Part shown: in pieces, positions 22,262 through 33,590 of the stretch
How the letters are laid out: each line of letters begins with the position of its first letter
Numbering within the stretch: the stretch's first letter is position 1
Source of the DNA: Amphibalanus amphitrite
Lineage: Eukaryota; Arthropoda; Thecostraca; Balanomorpha; Balanidae
Reading direction: 5' to 3'
Assembly: GCF_019059575.1 (NCBI RefSeq)
Contig: NW_024881587.1
Location: 589,001-653,000, forward strand
DNA length: 64,000 bases
Position numbers and translations under genes: made by a program
Notes under the pieces: generated by a model
Database searches by the model: none
Seen by the model: the letters and a program-made list of their open reading frames with translations, nothing else
What the model was told of the DNA's origin: nothing

Positions 22262-24004
22262 TAACCGCAGGTTGTTTGAAAAGACAAACACTATTCGTTA
22301 GAATTGTGTTTTTCTATTGAAAAACAACCGGAGCGGTCCTTCTCCGGGCTATGTTTTGCAAAGTTTGCCGCGAATCAGTACAACTTGATTGGGGCCTAGA
22401 CGAATCTATCAATCTTCGTAAAAAGTTCAGTGTATGGGCTCCCGCAGGCGATCTACCTGATGGCATCGGTCGCTACTCGCTTAAAACCTCGTGGCACGTG
22501 GCACGTGCGATTCCATTTTCCCCATGTTAAGTCTACGGGGTTTTGGACACTTTTTGCGCGATCGCGAATGGCGGGAAAACGAGCCAAGGAAGAGGTGGTT
22601 TTCTTCCCAGCATTTTATGGGAAACACGTTCCGGTACACGCCAGCGTGCGCGGTATACACGTCAGAATTTCGTAACGTGTCTTTGCACGAGGTCAAAGTT
22701 GAATTTTTTTCGCTCCCCATGTTAAGTCAATGGGCGTTTTTGCAGAGACATTTTCATTCGCTCATTGAACAAAATAATATGATACGATTTTGTTTAAACT
22801 TTCAGGACTTGTTGAGAAACGACCATAGAAAATGTTGTTATGCTTCGTTAAGCTCTCAGAATTCGTTTGGTCTTTTTAAGCTCGTTTAAGATTGATAATT
22901 TTTAACATGGAAAGTCAATGGGTGCGTCTTTGGTGCTTAATAACTTTGTACGTTGAAGATCTATTTAAGTGAAAAGTTGTTAGGATATACAACTTTTGAT
23001 GCTCTTTCCAATGATATATAGAGCGTTATTGCACGTTGTGCCGTTTTTGAGAAATTTAGGAAAAAAGCACGACTCTATCGAGATTTGAGCTCAGACCTAT
23101 ATATGGCCTTGGCTCAGACAGTATACGAACAGGTGACGGGGATACCTCCCATTGAAGGATGCAATTTAATGCTAAATATTTGCGGCCGGCCTCCGTGGGG
23201 ACATTTTGTACGACTTCTATCTCCGCAACCAGTGGACCGATACACTTGTGGTTTTGTGTGTGGGGTAGCGTATACCCTTCTTACAAGTATTTTATTATGG
23301 ACGATGCATGCGGGTGACCCCTACTGCACGTGACACGTGTAAAACGAAGAGGTGTCAGTTTTGTAATAAGTGCAATAACTCGGTAATTACTGGGCCGATT
23401 GCGCTGAAACTTGGCATGGAGGTAGTCACCTACCAGGCGATCCATTTTCATGTGCCACAGTAGGGGTGCCGCTGCACGTGCGCGCGTGCAGGGTGACGCT
23501 TCCAGATCTCGAGAACGACTGGGTCGATTGAGTTCAAATTTGGTACACCGCTAGAGACCGGTTAGTAGAGTGCCTTCCACAGGTCAGTTGGGACCCATTT
23601 GGCACGTGCGCACGTGCAGGGTGAGGCTTTCAGATCTCAGGAACGGCCTTGCCGATTGCACTCAAATTCGGCACACTTCTAGAGACCGATCAGTAGGGTG
23701 CCGTGCACAAGTCAGTTAGTATGTATTTCCATGTGCCCCGGCTGGGGTGCAGCTGCACGTGCGTTCGTGCAGGGTGACGCTTTCAGATCTCGAGAACGGC
23801 CAGGCCGATTGAGCTCAAATTTGGTACACCGCTAGAGACCGGCGTAGAGTGTCGTGCACGTCAGTTTGTAGCACACCCACTCCGGTCTGCACGTGCAATG
23901 CTTGTTCTCTCGTTTGGCGGCGGGCGTTTTTGCTGCGTTTACAAAGGTGCTTGCTCAAACAACCTGCGGTCCCGCGATGCGGAGCCCAGCATCGCAGATG
24001 CTGG
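22262..24004. mobile_element. Helentron/HINE-like element, copy 3 (short form, nested in copy 2)
   Basis: This 1743-bp copy has the same ends as copies 1 and 4 but lacks about 1 kb of the middle (it goes from GAGCTCAGACCTATAT straight to GGCCTTGGCTCAGACAG). It carries three monomers with diverged palindromes. Its insertion point in copy 2 is exact: TTTGATA at the left plus TATATGTAG at the right recreate the uninterrupted sequence in copies 1 and 4 with nothing gained or lost. Confidence 0.65.
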
Positions 24005-24084
24005 TATATGTAGTCGGATCTTTCAGCTGCGTCCCTCCCCTCCCTCGCCGCGCTGGCGGGTCGGCCATCCGCGGCTTGCCGCCC

Positions 24085-26802
24085 TAACCGCAGGTTGTTT
24101 GAAAAGACAAACACTATTCGTTAGAATTGTGTTTTTCTATTGAAAAACAACCGGAGCGGTCGTTCTCCGGGGTATGTTTTGCAAAGTTGGCCTGAGATTG
24201 GGGCAACTTGGTCGCAGCCTAGAGTTTTGCGTTTAGGATCGTAAAAATTTCAGGGTATAGACTTTTGCAGGTGATCTACCTGATGGTACCGGTCGCTACT
24301 CGCAACAAAAATCATTGCGCGTGCCACGTGCAATTGCATTTTCCCCATGTTAAGTCAACGGGGTTTTGGACACTTTTTGCGCGATCGCCAATGGCGGGAA
24401 AACGAGCCAAGAAGGAGGTGGTTTTCTTCCCAGCATTTTATGGCAAACACGTTCTGCTACACGCCAGTGTGCGCCGTATACCCGTCAGAATTCGTTAACT
24501 TGAGTTGCACGTGTTTGAAGTTGAACTTTTTTCGCTCCCCATGTTAAGTCAATGGGCGTTTTTGCAGAGGCATTTTCATTCGCTCATTGTACAAAATTAT
24601 ATGATACGATTTTGTTTAAACTTTCAGGACTTGTTGAGAAAAGACCATAGAATATGTTGTTATGCTTCGTTAAGCTGTCAGAATTCGTTTGTTCTTTTTA
24701 AGCTCGTTTAAAAATGAAAAATTTTAACATGGAAAGTCAATGGGAGCGTCTTTGGTGCTTTATAACTTTTTACGTTAAAGATATGTTTAAGTCAAAAGTT
24801 GATATTTGATACAACTTTTGATGCTCTTTCCAATGATATATACAACTTTATTGCACGTGGTGCCGTTTTTGAGAAATATAGTAAAAAAGCACGACATTAC
24901 CGAGATTTGAGCTCAGACCTATATCGTTACAGTGTCAGGCGGACACGAGGACAGGTGGCGCCGCCGCCGCCCGCATAGCGGCGGGAATGTGAACTAACCT
25001 GTTTACCATCTATGGTATGGTACCATCGGGGGACCGGCCGCCGTCGGCACCATTTCGGGACTTTGCATCGCAATAAAAGGCTTATTTACAATTGAAAATG
25101 GACTAGCGAGAGTCGTTATGGAATCAGAATTTGATGCTCTACAAAACTAGGCTATTTTCATTGTGATGGCATCACAGACTACACCGCTAACCCCAATAAA
25201 GTAGATTTATGTCGCGTCATCGATGATTACATATAATGTTTCTTTGATATATATGTAGTCGGGTCTTTCAGCTGCGTCCCTCCCCTCCCTCGCCGCGCCG
25301 GCGGGTCGGCCATCCGCGGCTTGCCGCCCGCCGGCTGCTGGCCGGTCAGCTGGCCGGTCAGCTGGTCGCCCGCGGCTGTCGGTGCAGTGCGGGATGCCTA
25401 CTTGCGGGGGGCCGTCGTGGCGGCGGCCCGGGTGGACTGGGCGAGCAGTGAGTTGGGGAGCGCTGCGCTGTCGGTGCTCTAGTTTGTATTGCGTTCGCAT
25501 GATACGGCTTGAGCCAATACAGAGTGAACTGATTGAGCTGAGCAAGTCTTTATATACATTGAAAAGTAAAGCACTTTTTACTGCATCTACGGTGAGATGC
25601 TAGATAAAATTTATGGTCTACCTAATGGTACCCATTACTTAACAATTAAGTGAATCATTTCGTCGCTAAACTCTCGTAAATTCGTATGTCCGCCTCACTA
25701 TGGAGTTTGGACCGTAACGTATGGCCTTTGCTCAGACAGTATACGAACAGGTGACGGGGATACCTCCCATAGAAGGATGCGACACGATTTTACTGCTAAA
25801 TAGCGGCCGGCCGCCGTGGGGACGTTTTTGTACGACTTATATCTCGGCAACCACTGGGCTGATACACGTGCGGTTTTTTCTGTGGGGTAGCTTTTTCCCT
25901 TCTTTCACATAGTGTGCTACTCTCGATGCATATGGGTGACCCCTAACGCACGTTCCACGTGCAAAGCCAAGAGGTGCCTGTTTTGTAATAAGCGCAATAG
26001 CTCGCGGTAATTACTGAGCCGATTGCGCTAAAACTTGGCATGGAGGTAGACACTTTCCAGGCGATGCATTTCCATGTGTCTTGGTAGGGGTGCAACTGCA
26101 CGTGCGCACGTGCAGGGTGACGCTTCCAGATCTCGAGAACGACTGGACCGATTGTGTTCAAATTTGGCATAACGATTGATACCGATCAGTAGGTTGCAGT
26201 CATTTAGTATGTATTTCCATGTGCCACGATTGGGGTGCAACTGCACGTGCGCACGTGCAGGGTGACGCTTCCAGATCTCGAGAACGGCCGGGCCAATTGT
26301 GCTCAGATTTGGCACACCGCTAGAGATCGCGTAGTAGGGTGTCTTGCACAGGTCTGCTGGGCCCCAGGTTGCACGTGCGCACGTGCAGGGTGACGCTTCC
26401 AGATCTCAGGAACGGCTGGGCCGATTGCATTCAAATTCGGCATACCTTTAGAGACCGGTTAGTAGGGTGCTGTGCACAAGTCAGTTAGTATGTATACTCA
26501 TGTGTCTCGGTTGGGGTGCAACTGCACGTGCGCACGTGTAGGGGTCGCTTCCAGATCTTGAAAACGGCTGGGCCGATTGAGCATAAATTCGGTACACCGC
26601 TAGAGACCGGCAACTAGGGTGCCGTCCACAAGTCATTTGGGACCCAGCTTGCACGTGCGCACGTGCAGGGTGAGGCTTTCAGATCTCAGAAACGGCTGGG
26701 CTGATTGCATTCAAATTCGGCACACCTTTAGCGGCGTTACAGAGGTGCTTGCTCAAACAACCTGCGGTCCCGCGATGCGGAGCCCAGCATCGCAGATGCT
26801 GG
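24085..26802. mobile_element. Helentron/HINE-like element, copy 4 (full length)
   Basis: This 2718-bp copy has the same terminal structure as copy 1 and aligns to it along almost its whole length. It begins after CTTGCCGCCC of copy 2 and ends CAGATGCTGG, directly against the right half of the Harbinger-like host. It has five monomers (26095-26745). The near identity of copies 1 and 4 suggests recent duplication or gene conversion. Confidence 0.65.
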
Positions 26803-27176
26803 GTATCTGTGATGCCAATCTCCAGAAATCTCCAGATTGCGTTCCAGCGCCTCCAGTGAAACCTCTGGTAGAGCCTCCAGTCAAGAATTTCTACTGGAGG
26901 CGCTGGAACAGGCCCATAAACAACGTGTTTGCGCCGTTGCCATTTGCGAAAAGGAAAAATATATGCATGTTAAATTCAATGAAAATGACGTCATAATACC
27001 AAAAAAAATACATATTGGCGAAATTTAGATGGTTAAAAATTGGGTGATATGGGGCAGGATAGCAAATTAAACACGGAAAAAATTATCAGAACATAACCTA
27101 ACCTTACCTAACCTGACCTACTGATATTTGCCTACCCGGGGATAAGGAAAAAGTTGCTCGCATGAATAGATTGCAA

Positions 27177-27305
27177 GCAATGGTAGGTCAAATATTTTTA
27201 GGTTAAGTGATTGTGCATTAGGCTTCAGGCCGATTAGGCTTCAGGCCTTCGGCCTGAAGCCAAATACACAACCACTTAACCTAAAAATATTTGACCTACC
27301 ATTGC
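27177..27305. repeat. Foldback repeat with about 33-bp arms
   Basis: Arms GCAATGGTAGGTCAAATATT and TTTAGGTTAAGTG are mirrored at the right end, ending CCATTGC. The loop contains GGCTTCAGGCC repeats that are themselves palindromic (GGCTTCAGGCCTTCGGCCTGAAGCC-like). The flanking TGAATAGATTGCAAG and TAACCTGACC sequences also occur, inverted, near 3830-3930, so this is part of a wider repeat family. Confidence 0.7.
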
Positions 27306-27636
27306 CTGTAATCTCTCCTAAGGCATTGCCTTCGGCACTGCCGCTGCTTCGCGACGAGAAATTTCATGACGTCACTTTCCTCACAGTTGAATAGCATCGT
27401 TAATATGTATTCACTAAACCTTGGAGCGCAGTGCGTGGCCGGCGGAGTACGCAGTCGGTGGGATCTACGGCGGTGACGGTAAATATTGTATTGGTGCATT
27501 TTAACTTGTTTGTGCCATGAATGACTATCAGCTATGAAATCAAAAGGTCAAATTATGTCATGCGATATGCTTCTTACTATCACTTGGGGTTCGTGACGAA
27601 AGTAATGGCTGCCGGTCCTAAAGTAAATAAATACCC

Positions 27637-28541
27637 ATTTCTCTGGAGGTTCACTGGAGGCTCTGAACTACAATGGTACACATGTGACAATTGTGAATGT
27701 GAACAAAGGAGCTTTGGCCATTAAAGGGACTATCCCACCTTCAAAAAAGTACCGTTTAGGATTTGGAAATGTTACCTACTCATGATATTTTGACTAATTT
27801 TGTTAGTTTTTACGCGTTTTCATCTGATACTTTTTGAGATATTGCGACTCCTATTTCATCGTGACGTCATTTATATCGAATCTGTGACGTAATGAAGGAT
27901 TTACTTCATGTCAATGTGAGGGGAAATTTGGCAGCAAATATATTTTCTCTTAAATATGACGCAGCTCATGCAATAACAAGAGTGTCTCTGATTGGCTTAT
28001 TCGTAAATCAAGTGATACTTCACTTGAATGTGTGACAGGCGTTCAAAAGGCAAATGACGTCATCAGATTGCCGTTAATGGTTAAGAGATTGGGACTTGCG
28101 CAGGGAACATTTTCAAATGAAGGGAACAAATTTCTTCAACACCATGAGGCTGCGGGGGTTGCGACCAAGATAGAAAGTGGTTTCTGAACCTCGCCGCAAA
28201 CTTGGCTATCTCAACTCAAACCTAGTGTAAAGGTGGGAATTGGGATAGTCCCTTTAATTTTACAAATCAAGGTAAAGGAAATTACATTTTTATAATTATT
28301 TAATCTTTTTTACTAAAATCTAACACAAATTTCGTTTTTCAAGACTGAACCATCGCCATTCTTTTCTTTTGATGATTGGTATCCCTGACACTAACCTCCA
28401 GAAATCTCCAGATTGCATTCCTGCACCTCCAGTGAAACCTCTGGTAGAGCCTCCAGTCAAGAATTTCCACTGGAGGCACCAGAACAAGTAGTAAAGTAAT
28501 ATTGGTTCATGGCTGGAACAGGCCCACAGTTGGTCAATGCA
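27637..28541. mobile_element. Harbinger-like MITE (copy 4), degraded and split
   Basis: CATTTCTCTGGAGG at the left and CTCCAGTCAAGAATTTCCAC with a terminal GGCTGGAACAGGCCC at the right match the two halves of the family. The left terminus is missing and about 40 bp of extra sequence precedes the right terminus. A TTAA-flanked element interrupts it at 27725. Confidence 0.6.
27725..28253. mobile_element. TTAA-flanked MITE (piggyBac or Kolobok type)
   Basis: The ends AGGGACTATCCCACCTT and GGGATAGTCCCT are inverted repeats, and TTAA lies directly outside both (27721-27724 and 28254-28257). A TTAA duplication points to piggyBac or Kolobok; the AGGG terminus cannot decide between them. It is non-coding and nested in a Harbinger-like copy, hence younger. 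Confidence 0.75.
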
Positions 28542-29069
28542 GTTTACATAGCCATGGTCAATGCATAATTAGCTGATCCCAAGGCCATGCTGATTCTGCA
28601 AACATCTAGCCATTCTAACCTCCACCAAAGATAGAAAATTAACCCATATGCCAAACAAAGTGTTGCCAGTCACCCTCAATCACCATAAAAAAGCATCTGG
28701 ACTGCTCTGGACCACAGTCCATATTGATATTTTTCGCACTGTTCTTTTCTCATCAGGTTTGCGTTTTGAAGATACATGCAGAGCATATAAAATATTTGTA
28801 TGATAAAGGGAAAGGCAAGCTGCAATGATTTCTACCTTTCTAGATAAATAAAAATATATTTTTGAGATCCTCTATATTCATCATTTTCATTCCTGTTCAT
28901 TTCAAGCATGAAATATCATGAAACTGTAGCAAAGAATGATAAATTGAGGAAAGTGGTGTATTCCATTTAAAGACCAAGCTATCCCTTTTTGTGCTTGTCC
29001 AGACCCCTATGTTGATGTTGGGAAATGCTGAGAATATCCCTTCACTAGTACTTTTTTCATTTCATTCAG
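28542..29069 (+). other. Upstream region of SKI3, AT-rich
   Basis: No exon is recognised. The segment ends at a strong acceptor TTTTTTCATTTCATTCAG (29069), so the SKI3 transcript has at least one upstream non-coding exon. That exon and the promoter are not identified here. Confidence 0.4.
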
Positions 29070-29116
29070 GTCTGGCTGTAAGTAGTAAACAAGCATCAGC
29101 TCAACAGCTAGCTGAA

Positions 29117-32100
29117 ATGGACAAGCACACAAAAGCCCTGCTGAAGTCTGCAAAAGAATTGATTAAGGGAAAAGACCATGGAGGTGCCCTAGAGAAGTGC
29201 AAAGAAGTGTTAGCTGGGGACAAGAACAACTATATGGCTCTTGTATTCAGTGGTGCTTGCTACCAAGAACTGGGTGATGCTGAAAAAACAGTAGAGGCTT
29301 TTCAGGCTGCCACCAAAGTATCACCAGAGCTGCCACTAGCTTGGCAGGGACTGGGGTCATTTTATGAAAAATCGGGTTCTACAAAACATCAAGAGAGTCT
29401 CACTGAAATATATATGAGGCTGTTAAATCTTCTTTCCAGTGACAAAGCGAAGACAGCTGAAATATGTTCCAAGCTGTCTTGGATACTGGTCCACGCTGAT
29501 AAATATGATGAATGCATTGATATATTATATCAATGGAAGGATGCTAGTGGAAGCAACTTTGATCCATCCCGAATCACCTCGATCTTGAAAGAGAAGACAG
29601 TTTCAGACTCTCAGGCTGACAGGGTTAGCAAGCTGTTATCTCCATTGATAACAGAGGATGCATCGAGCAAAAACAAAGAGTTTATTGCCTTCCGAGTGCA
29701 ATTACTGCATCAGCTCAAAGATTGGAAAGAGATGCAAGAATGTGCACAGCATATGTGCACTCTATTTCCAGACAGCGTGGTGGCCATCGAGTGGCTCCTG
29801 CGTGTGTTTGTACTATCAGATGAGAATGTCTCCGATCTGGAAGATCGTCTTGCTTTCATGAACGCCCAGGAACCGGACAACGTGTGGGCCCGTGCCTGCC
29901 GTGGTAAGCTGCTGGCGCAGTCTGGTGACTGGCTGGCGGCGCTAGGGCAGCTTGTGCCGGCCGCGCTGGGTGCCGCCGGAGAGACGGCTGCCGTGCTGGC
30001 GCTCCGCGGCGGTATCGAGCTGCTCGTGCACGGCTACCCGGCAGCCGAGCGCACTCTCCGGGAGGCGCTGCGCCGCTCGTCGGCGGCGGCAAGCGGCCGT
30101 CTCCGGCTGCAGCTGGCGGAGGCGCTGGTGCGACAGGGCGCCGACCGCGCCGCCGAGGCCGAGGCACTGCTCGCAGAGGCCGCTGGCTCGCCGGAGAGAG
30201 ACGCGCTGCTGGCCGAGGCCCGGCTGCGACGGGGAGCTCTGACCGAGGTGGAGGCGGTCACCGCGCCGCTGGAGGTGCGCGCGGCGTGGCTGGTGGCCGA
30301 GCGACGGGCGGATGAGGCGGTGGCACTGCTGGACGGCACAGGTGAGCACTCGCCGCGCAGGCTCCGGCAGCTGGCTGCGGCGCTCTGGGCCGCTGGACGG
30401 CGCGAGGAGAGCGCTGCGCGTTTCCTGGAGGCAGCCAAACTGGACCCGAACCACCCAGAGCCGTTTTACTACCTGGGCCAGTACTACCAGGAGCGCTCTG
30501 ACCAGACTCGCGCGCTGCGCTGCTACCAGAAGGCGTGCCGCCTGAACCCTGGCGAGCCGCGCTGCAGCGCTGCGCTCAGCGACCTGTACCGGGCGCGCGG
30601 CGAGCACGAGCAGAACGTGCGCCTGCTGACGGCCGTCACCGAGAGCCGTCCCGACGCGTCCGTCAGCCGCTGGGCCTGGTTCCGGCTGGGCCTGCACCAC
30701 CTGCAGGCGGGCGAGCCGCAGCGCGCCGTCGTCTGCCTGCAGACGGCCGTCAAGGCGGCGCCCGACGACGCCGTGGCGCTCGAGTGCCTGGGCGACGCGT
30801 ACCGGCTGCGCGGCGCGTACACCTCGGCGGTGCAGGCGTACAGCCGGTCGGCGGCGCTCAGCGAGCAGCCCGTGTACGCGCAGCTGCAGATGGCCGACAT
30901 CCGGCAGCTGCTCGGACAACTGGACGAGGCAGAGGCCGGCTACCAGCAGACGCTCGCCGCTCGGCCCGGCTTCGTGCCCGCTCTGAAGGGGCTCGGCGAG
31001 ACGCACCTGCGGCGAGCGCAGCAGCTGGTGTCCCGCCAGCTGCACGGGCTCGCCCGGGACAGCTGCCAGCTGGCAGCCGACACGCTAACCGCCGCCGTGC
31101 TCGACCAGAGCCGACTCAGTTGTCTGTGGAAGCAGCTCGGCGACGTGCTATGCATGACGGCGGGCCTGCCGCCGCGCTACCGGCGCCTACAGGTGGCCGC
31201 TCAGCTGCTGCCGTGTCCGCCGGCTGACGGCGGAGCGTGCGGCCCGCTCGCCGGCCCGCTGCTGGTCGACGTGGCCATCCGCTGCTACTCACAGGCAGTG
31301 GCCATCGAGAATCTGGGCGGTCTGTGGCACGACCTGGCGCTCAGCTACCGGCTCCGGGCGGGCCTGTATGCCGCCGGCGAGTCGGAGCAGGCGGCGGTGG
31401 CGCTGCGCCGCGCACTCCAGTGTGCTCACAAGGCGACTGGCCTGTTGCCCGGCGACGCCGCCATCTGGAACACACTCGGAGTGATTGCGTGCGAGAGGCC
31501 GGTGGAGGACCGCCGGCTGGCGCAGCACGCCTTCATCAAGTCGCTGCGCTTGCGGGAGACGGCCATGGGCTGGACCAACCTGGCCTGTCTGTACATGGTA
31601 AACGGTCAGCTGAAGCTGGCCAACGAGGCGCTCACCAAAGCGCAGAGCGTCGAGCCGGCGTACGGCGCCGCCTGGACGGGCCAGGCGCTGATCGCCGAGC
31701 AGCTGTCGCCTGAGCAGGCCACCGACCTGTTCCGACACGCCGTGCACCTGCAGCCGCTGGCGCCGGCCGCGCTCGGCTACGGCCGCTGGGTGTGCCGCGC
31801 CCTGCGCGACCCCTCCGTCTGGCACACGGCCCAGTACCGGTTCAACATCGAGCGCATGCAGGCGGTCACTGTGGCCGGCGAGGCGCTCGAGCTGTACACG
31901 ACCGGCGCGCCGGACGACGCGGCCGGCTGGAACATGCTCGGTCTGCTGGCGGAGCGGCAGGGCCGGCACGGCGCCGCCCTGCACGCCTACCAGCGCGCCG
32001 CCGAACTGCTGGCGGGTGCGGACGAGCCCGACTGGGCGGCCGTGGACGCAGCGCGCACCAACAGCGCGCGCCTGCTGACCGCCGCCGGCCGCTACGACGA

Positions 32101-33590
32101 GGCGGTGGCCGAGTACCGCCGGCTGCACGAGGCCAGCTTCCACTCGCAGTGCGGCCTGGCGCTGGCGCTGCAGCGCGCCGGACACGATGAGGAAGCGTAC
32201 TCGGCCTACGAGGCGGCGCTGCACTGGCTCTCGCCCGACGACGCCAACAAGTCACACACGCTGGTGGCCGTGGCGCAGCTGCTGTACCGCTTCGACCGGG
32301 TCAGCGAGGCGCGCACCGAGCTGCTCAAGAGCTTCCAGCTGGAGCCGGCCTCGGAGCAGGGCCTGCTGGCGCTGACGGCTCTGGCGCTGCGCCAGGGCGA
32401 CTCGGCGCTGGCGCTGGCCTGCGAGAGCGAGCTGGCGCAGCGGCGCACCCAGCCGGAGCTGGCCGCTGAGCGGGCGCTGCTAGAGGCGTGCCTGCGGCTG
32501 GCGCGCGACGACTCGACCGGCGCCGTGCGCGCCGTCCAGGCGGCGGTGCACCGCCACCCGCAGCAGGGCGGCCTGTGGCGCCTGTTAGCGGCGGCGCTGC
32601 TGCAGCTGCGGCCGGCGGCCGGCGCTGCCGTCACGGCCGCCACCGCTGCCCGGCGGGTGGCAGCCGCTGGCGCAGAGAGGGACCAGGTGAGTTAGTCAGT
32701 CCCGGAGAGAGGGACGCGCGGACAGGTGATAGTCGCTAAGTCAGTCGGTGTCAAGTCTGGTTGGAATTGTGTGCTACTGCCGAATCTTGTTTTCGGTGAT
32801 GTCATTGTCTGGTCATTAACATCGGATAAAACGAGAGTGGTGTTTTTGACGTGCTTGCCACCAGCGTCTGTGGTGTCGTGCCTTGTGTCACCGACCCCTG
32901 TGCCTCTCCGTCAGATGGTCGGGTGTTTCCCGGGCCCTTAACCTGTCAGGCGGTGTAATTTCTTACTGACCCCCCACCCCCACCTCGTCAGTCGGTGTGC
33001 TGTGTCACTGACCCCCCCCCCCCCCCCACCGTCAGATGGTGTGCTGTGTCACTGACCCCCCACCCCCACCCGGCAGATGGTGTGCTGTGCCACTGACCCC
33101 CCCGTCAGATGGTGTGCTGTGCCACTGACCCCCCCCCCCCCGTCAGTCGGTGTGGTGTGCCACTGACCCCCCCCCCCCCCATCAGATGGTGTGCTGTGTC
33201 ACTGACCCCCCCCCCGTCAGATGGTGTGCTCCCCCCCCCCCGTCAGATGGTGTGCTGTGCCACTGACCCGCCCCCCCCCCCCCCCACCGTCAGGCGGTGT
33301 TGGACCTGGTGTGTCAGGCACAGCTGCAGGCCGGGGACGTGTCGGGAGCGCTGCGCTCCGCCCAGCGCGCCGTGCTGTGGCGGCCCGACTCGCCGTCCGC
33401 CTGGTGCGACCTGGTGGCCGCGCGGCTGGCTGGCCTGCAGTGGGCGCCGGCCGACGGGCGCGGCGCGGCGCTCTGCTGGCTGCGCGCCGCCGTCAGCCGA
33501 CTGCGGCGCGGCCACCGGCTGGCCCGGCCGCTGCACGGCTGGCTCAGCACGGTCGACAGGCGCGTGGAGATGCTGCTCGCCCAGGGCTAG
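29117..33590 (+). CDS. SKIC3: SKI complex subunit 3 (TTC37) homologue
   Basis: SKI3 is the TPR scaffold of the cytoplasmic SKI complex, which with SKI2 helicase and SKI8 feeds RNA to the exosome in 3'-5' mRNA decay. Two coding exons are called: 29117-32686 and 33294-33590, joined in phase 0, giving 1288 residues (human TTC37 is longer, about 1560; insect forms are nearer this length). The start MDKHTKALLKSAKEL, about 47 bases after a splice acceptor at 29069, matches the family N-terminus; KNNYMALVFSGACYQELG and LAWQGLGSFYEKSG are hallmark TPR helices. Later TPRs include PEPFYYLGQYYQERSD (about residues 450-465) and AMGWTNLACLYMVNGQLKLA (about 815-835). The C-terminal exon has a TPR-like ALRSAQRAVLWRPDSPSAW. 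Oddities: a single 3.6-kb exon and an abrupt GC rise at about 29865. It converges with the dynein gene. Confidence 0.88.
32687..33293 (+). repeat. SKI3 intron made of splice-acceptor-like tandem repeats
   Basis: After the donor CAG|GTGAGT, the second half of the intron (about 32905-33293) is roughly ten imperfect copies of a 30-45 bp unit: a C-rich run of 6-17, then GTCAG, then ATGGTGTGCTGTGCCACTGAC. Each unit therefore contains a pyrimidine tract followed by CAG. The true acceptor is the last copy, ACCGTCAG|GCGGTGTTGGAC, whose exon side (GCGGTGT) resembles the repeat. Confidence 0.85.

Larger units (their letters stand above)
18032..26915. mobile_element. Harbinger-like MITE (copy 3), split by a Helentron-like array
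   Basis: The left part (18032-18375) begins GGGCCTGTTCCAGCGCCTCC. The right part (26803-26915) ends GGCGCTGGAACAGGCCC. ATA flanks both ends (18029-18031 and 26916-26918). Joined, the two parts match copy 1 at 3202-3653 in reverse orientation, which gives an independent view of the empty site (TTTGG followed by TATCT). All 8.4 kb between them is later material. Confidence 0.8.

Noticed and set aside
18574-24711. Recurrent frames (HFPHVKSTGFWTLFARSP and relatives) in the array
   Set aside because: They recur only because the element is repeated. Lengths and frames vary between copies, and no domain is recognisable.
20390-26745. CRISPR-like regularly spaced palindromes
   Set aside because: The units are whole tandem monomers of about 140 bp with related spacers, in a eukaryotic transposon; there are no cas genes.
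29942-31045. Long minus-strand frames opposite SKI3
   Set aside because: They are shadows of the GC-rich SKI3 coding strand with repetitive Ala/Arg/Gln composition; no family match.
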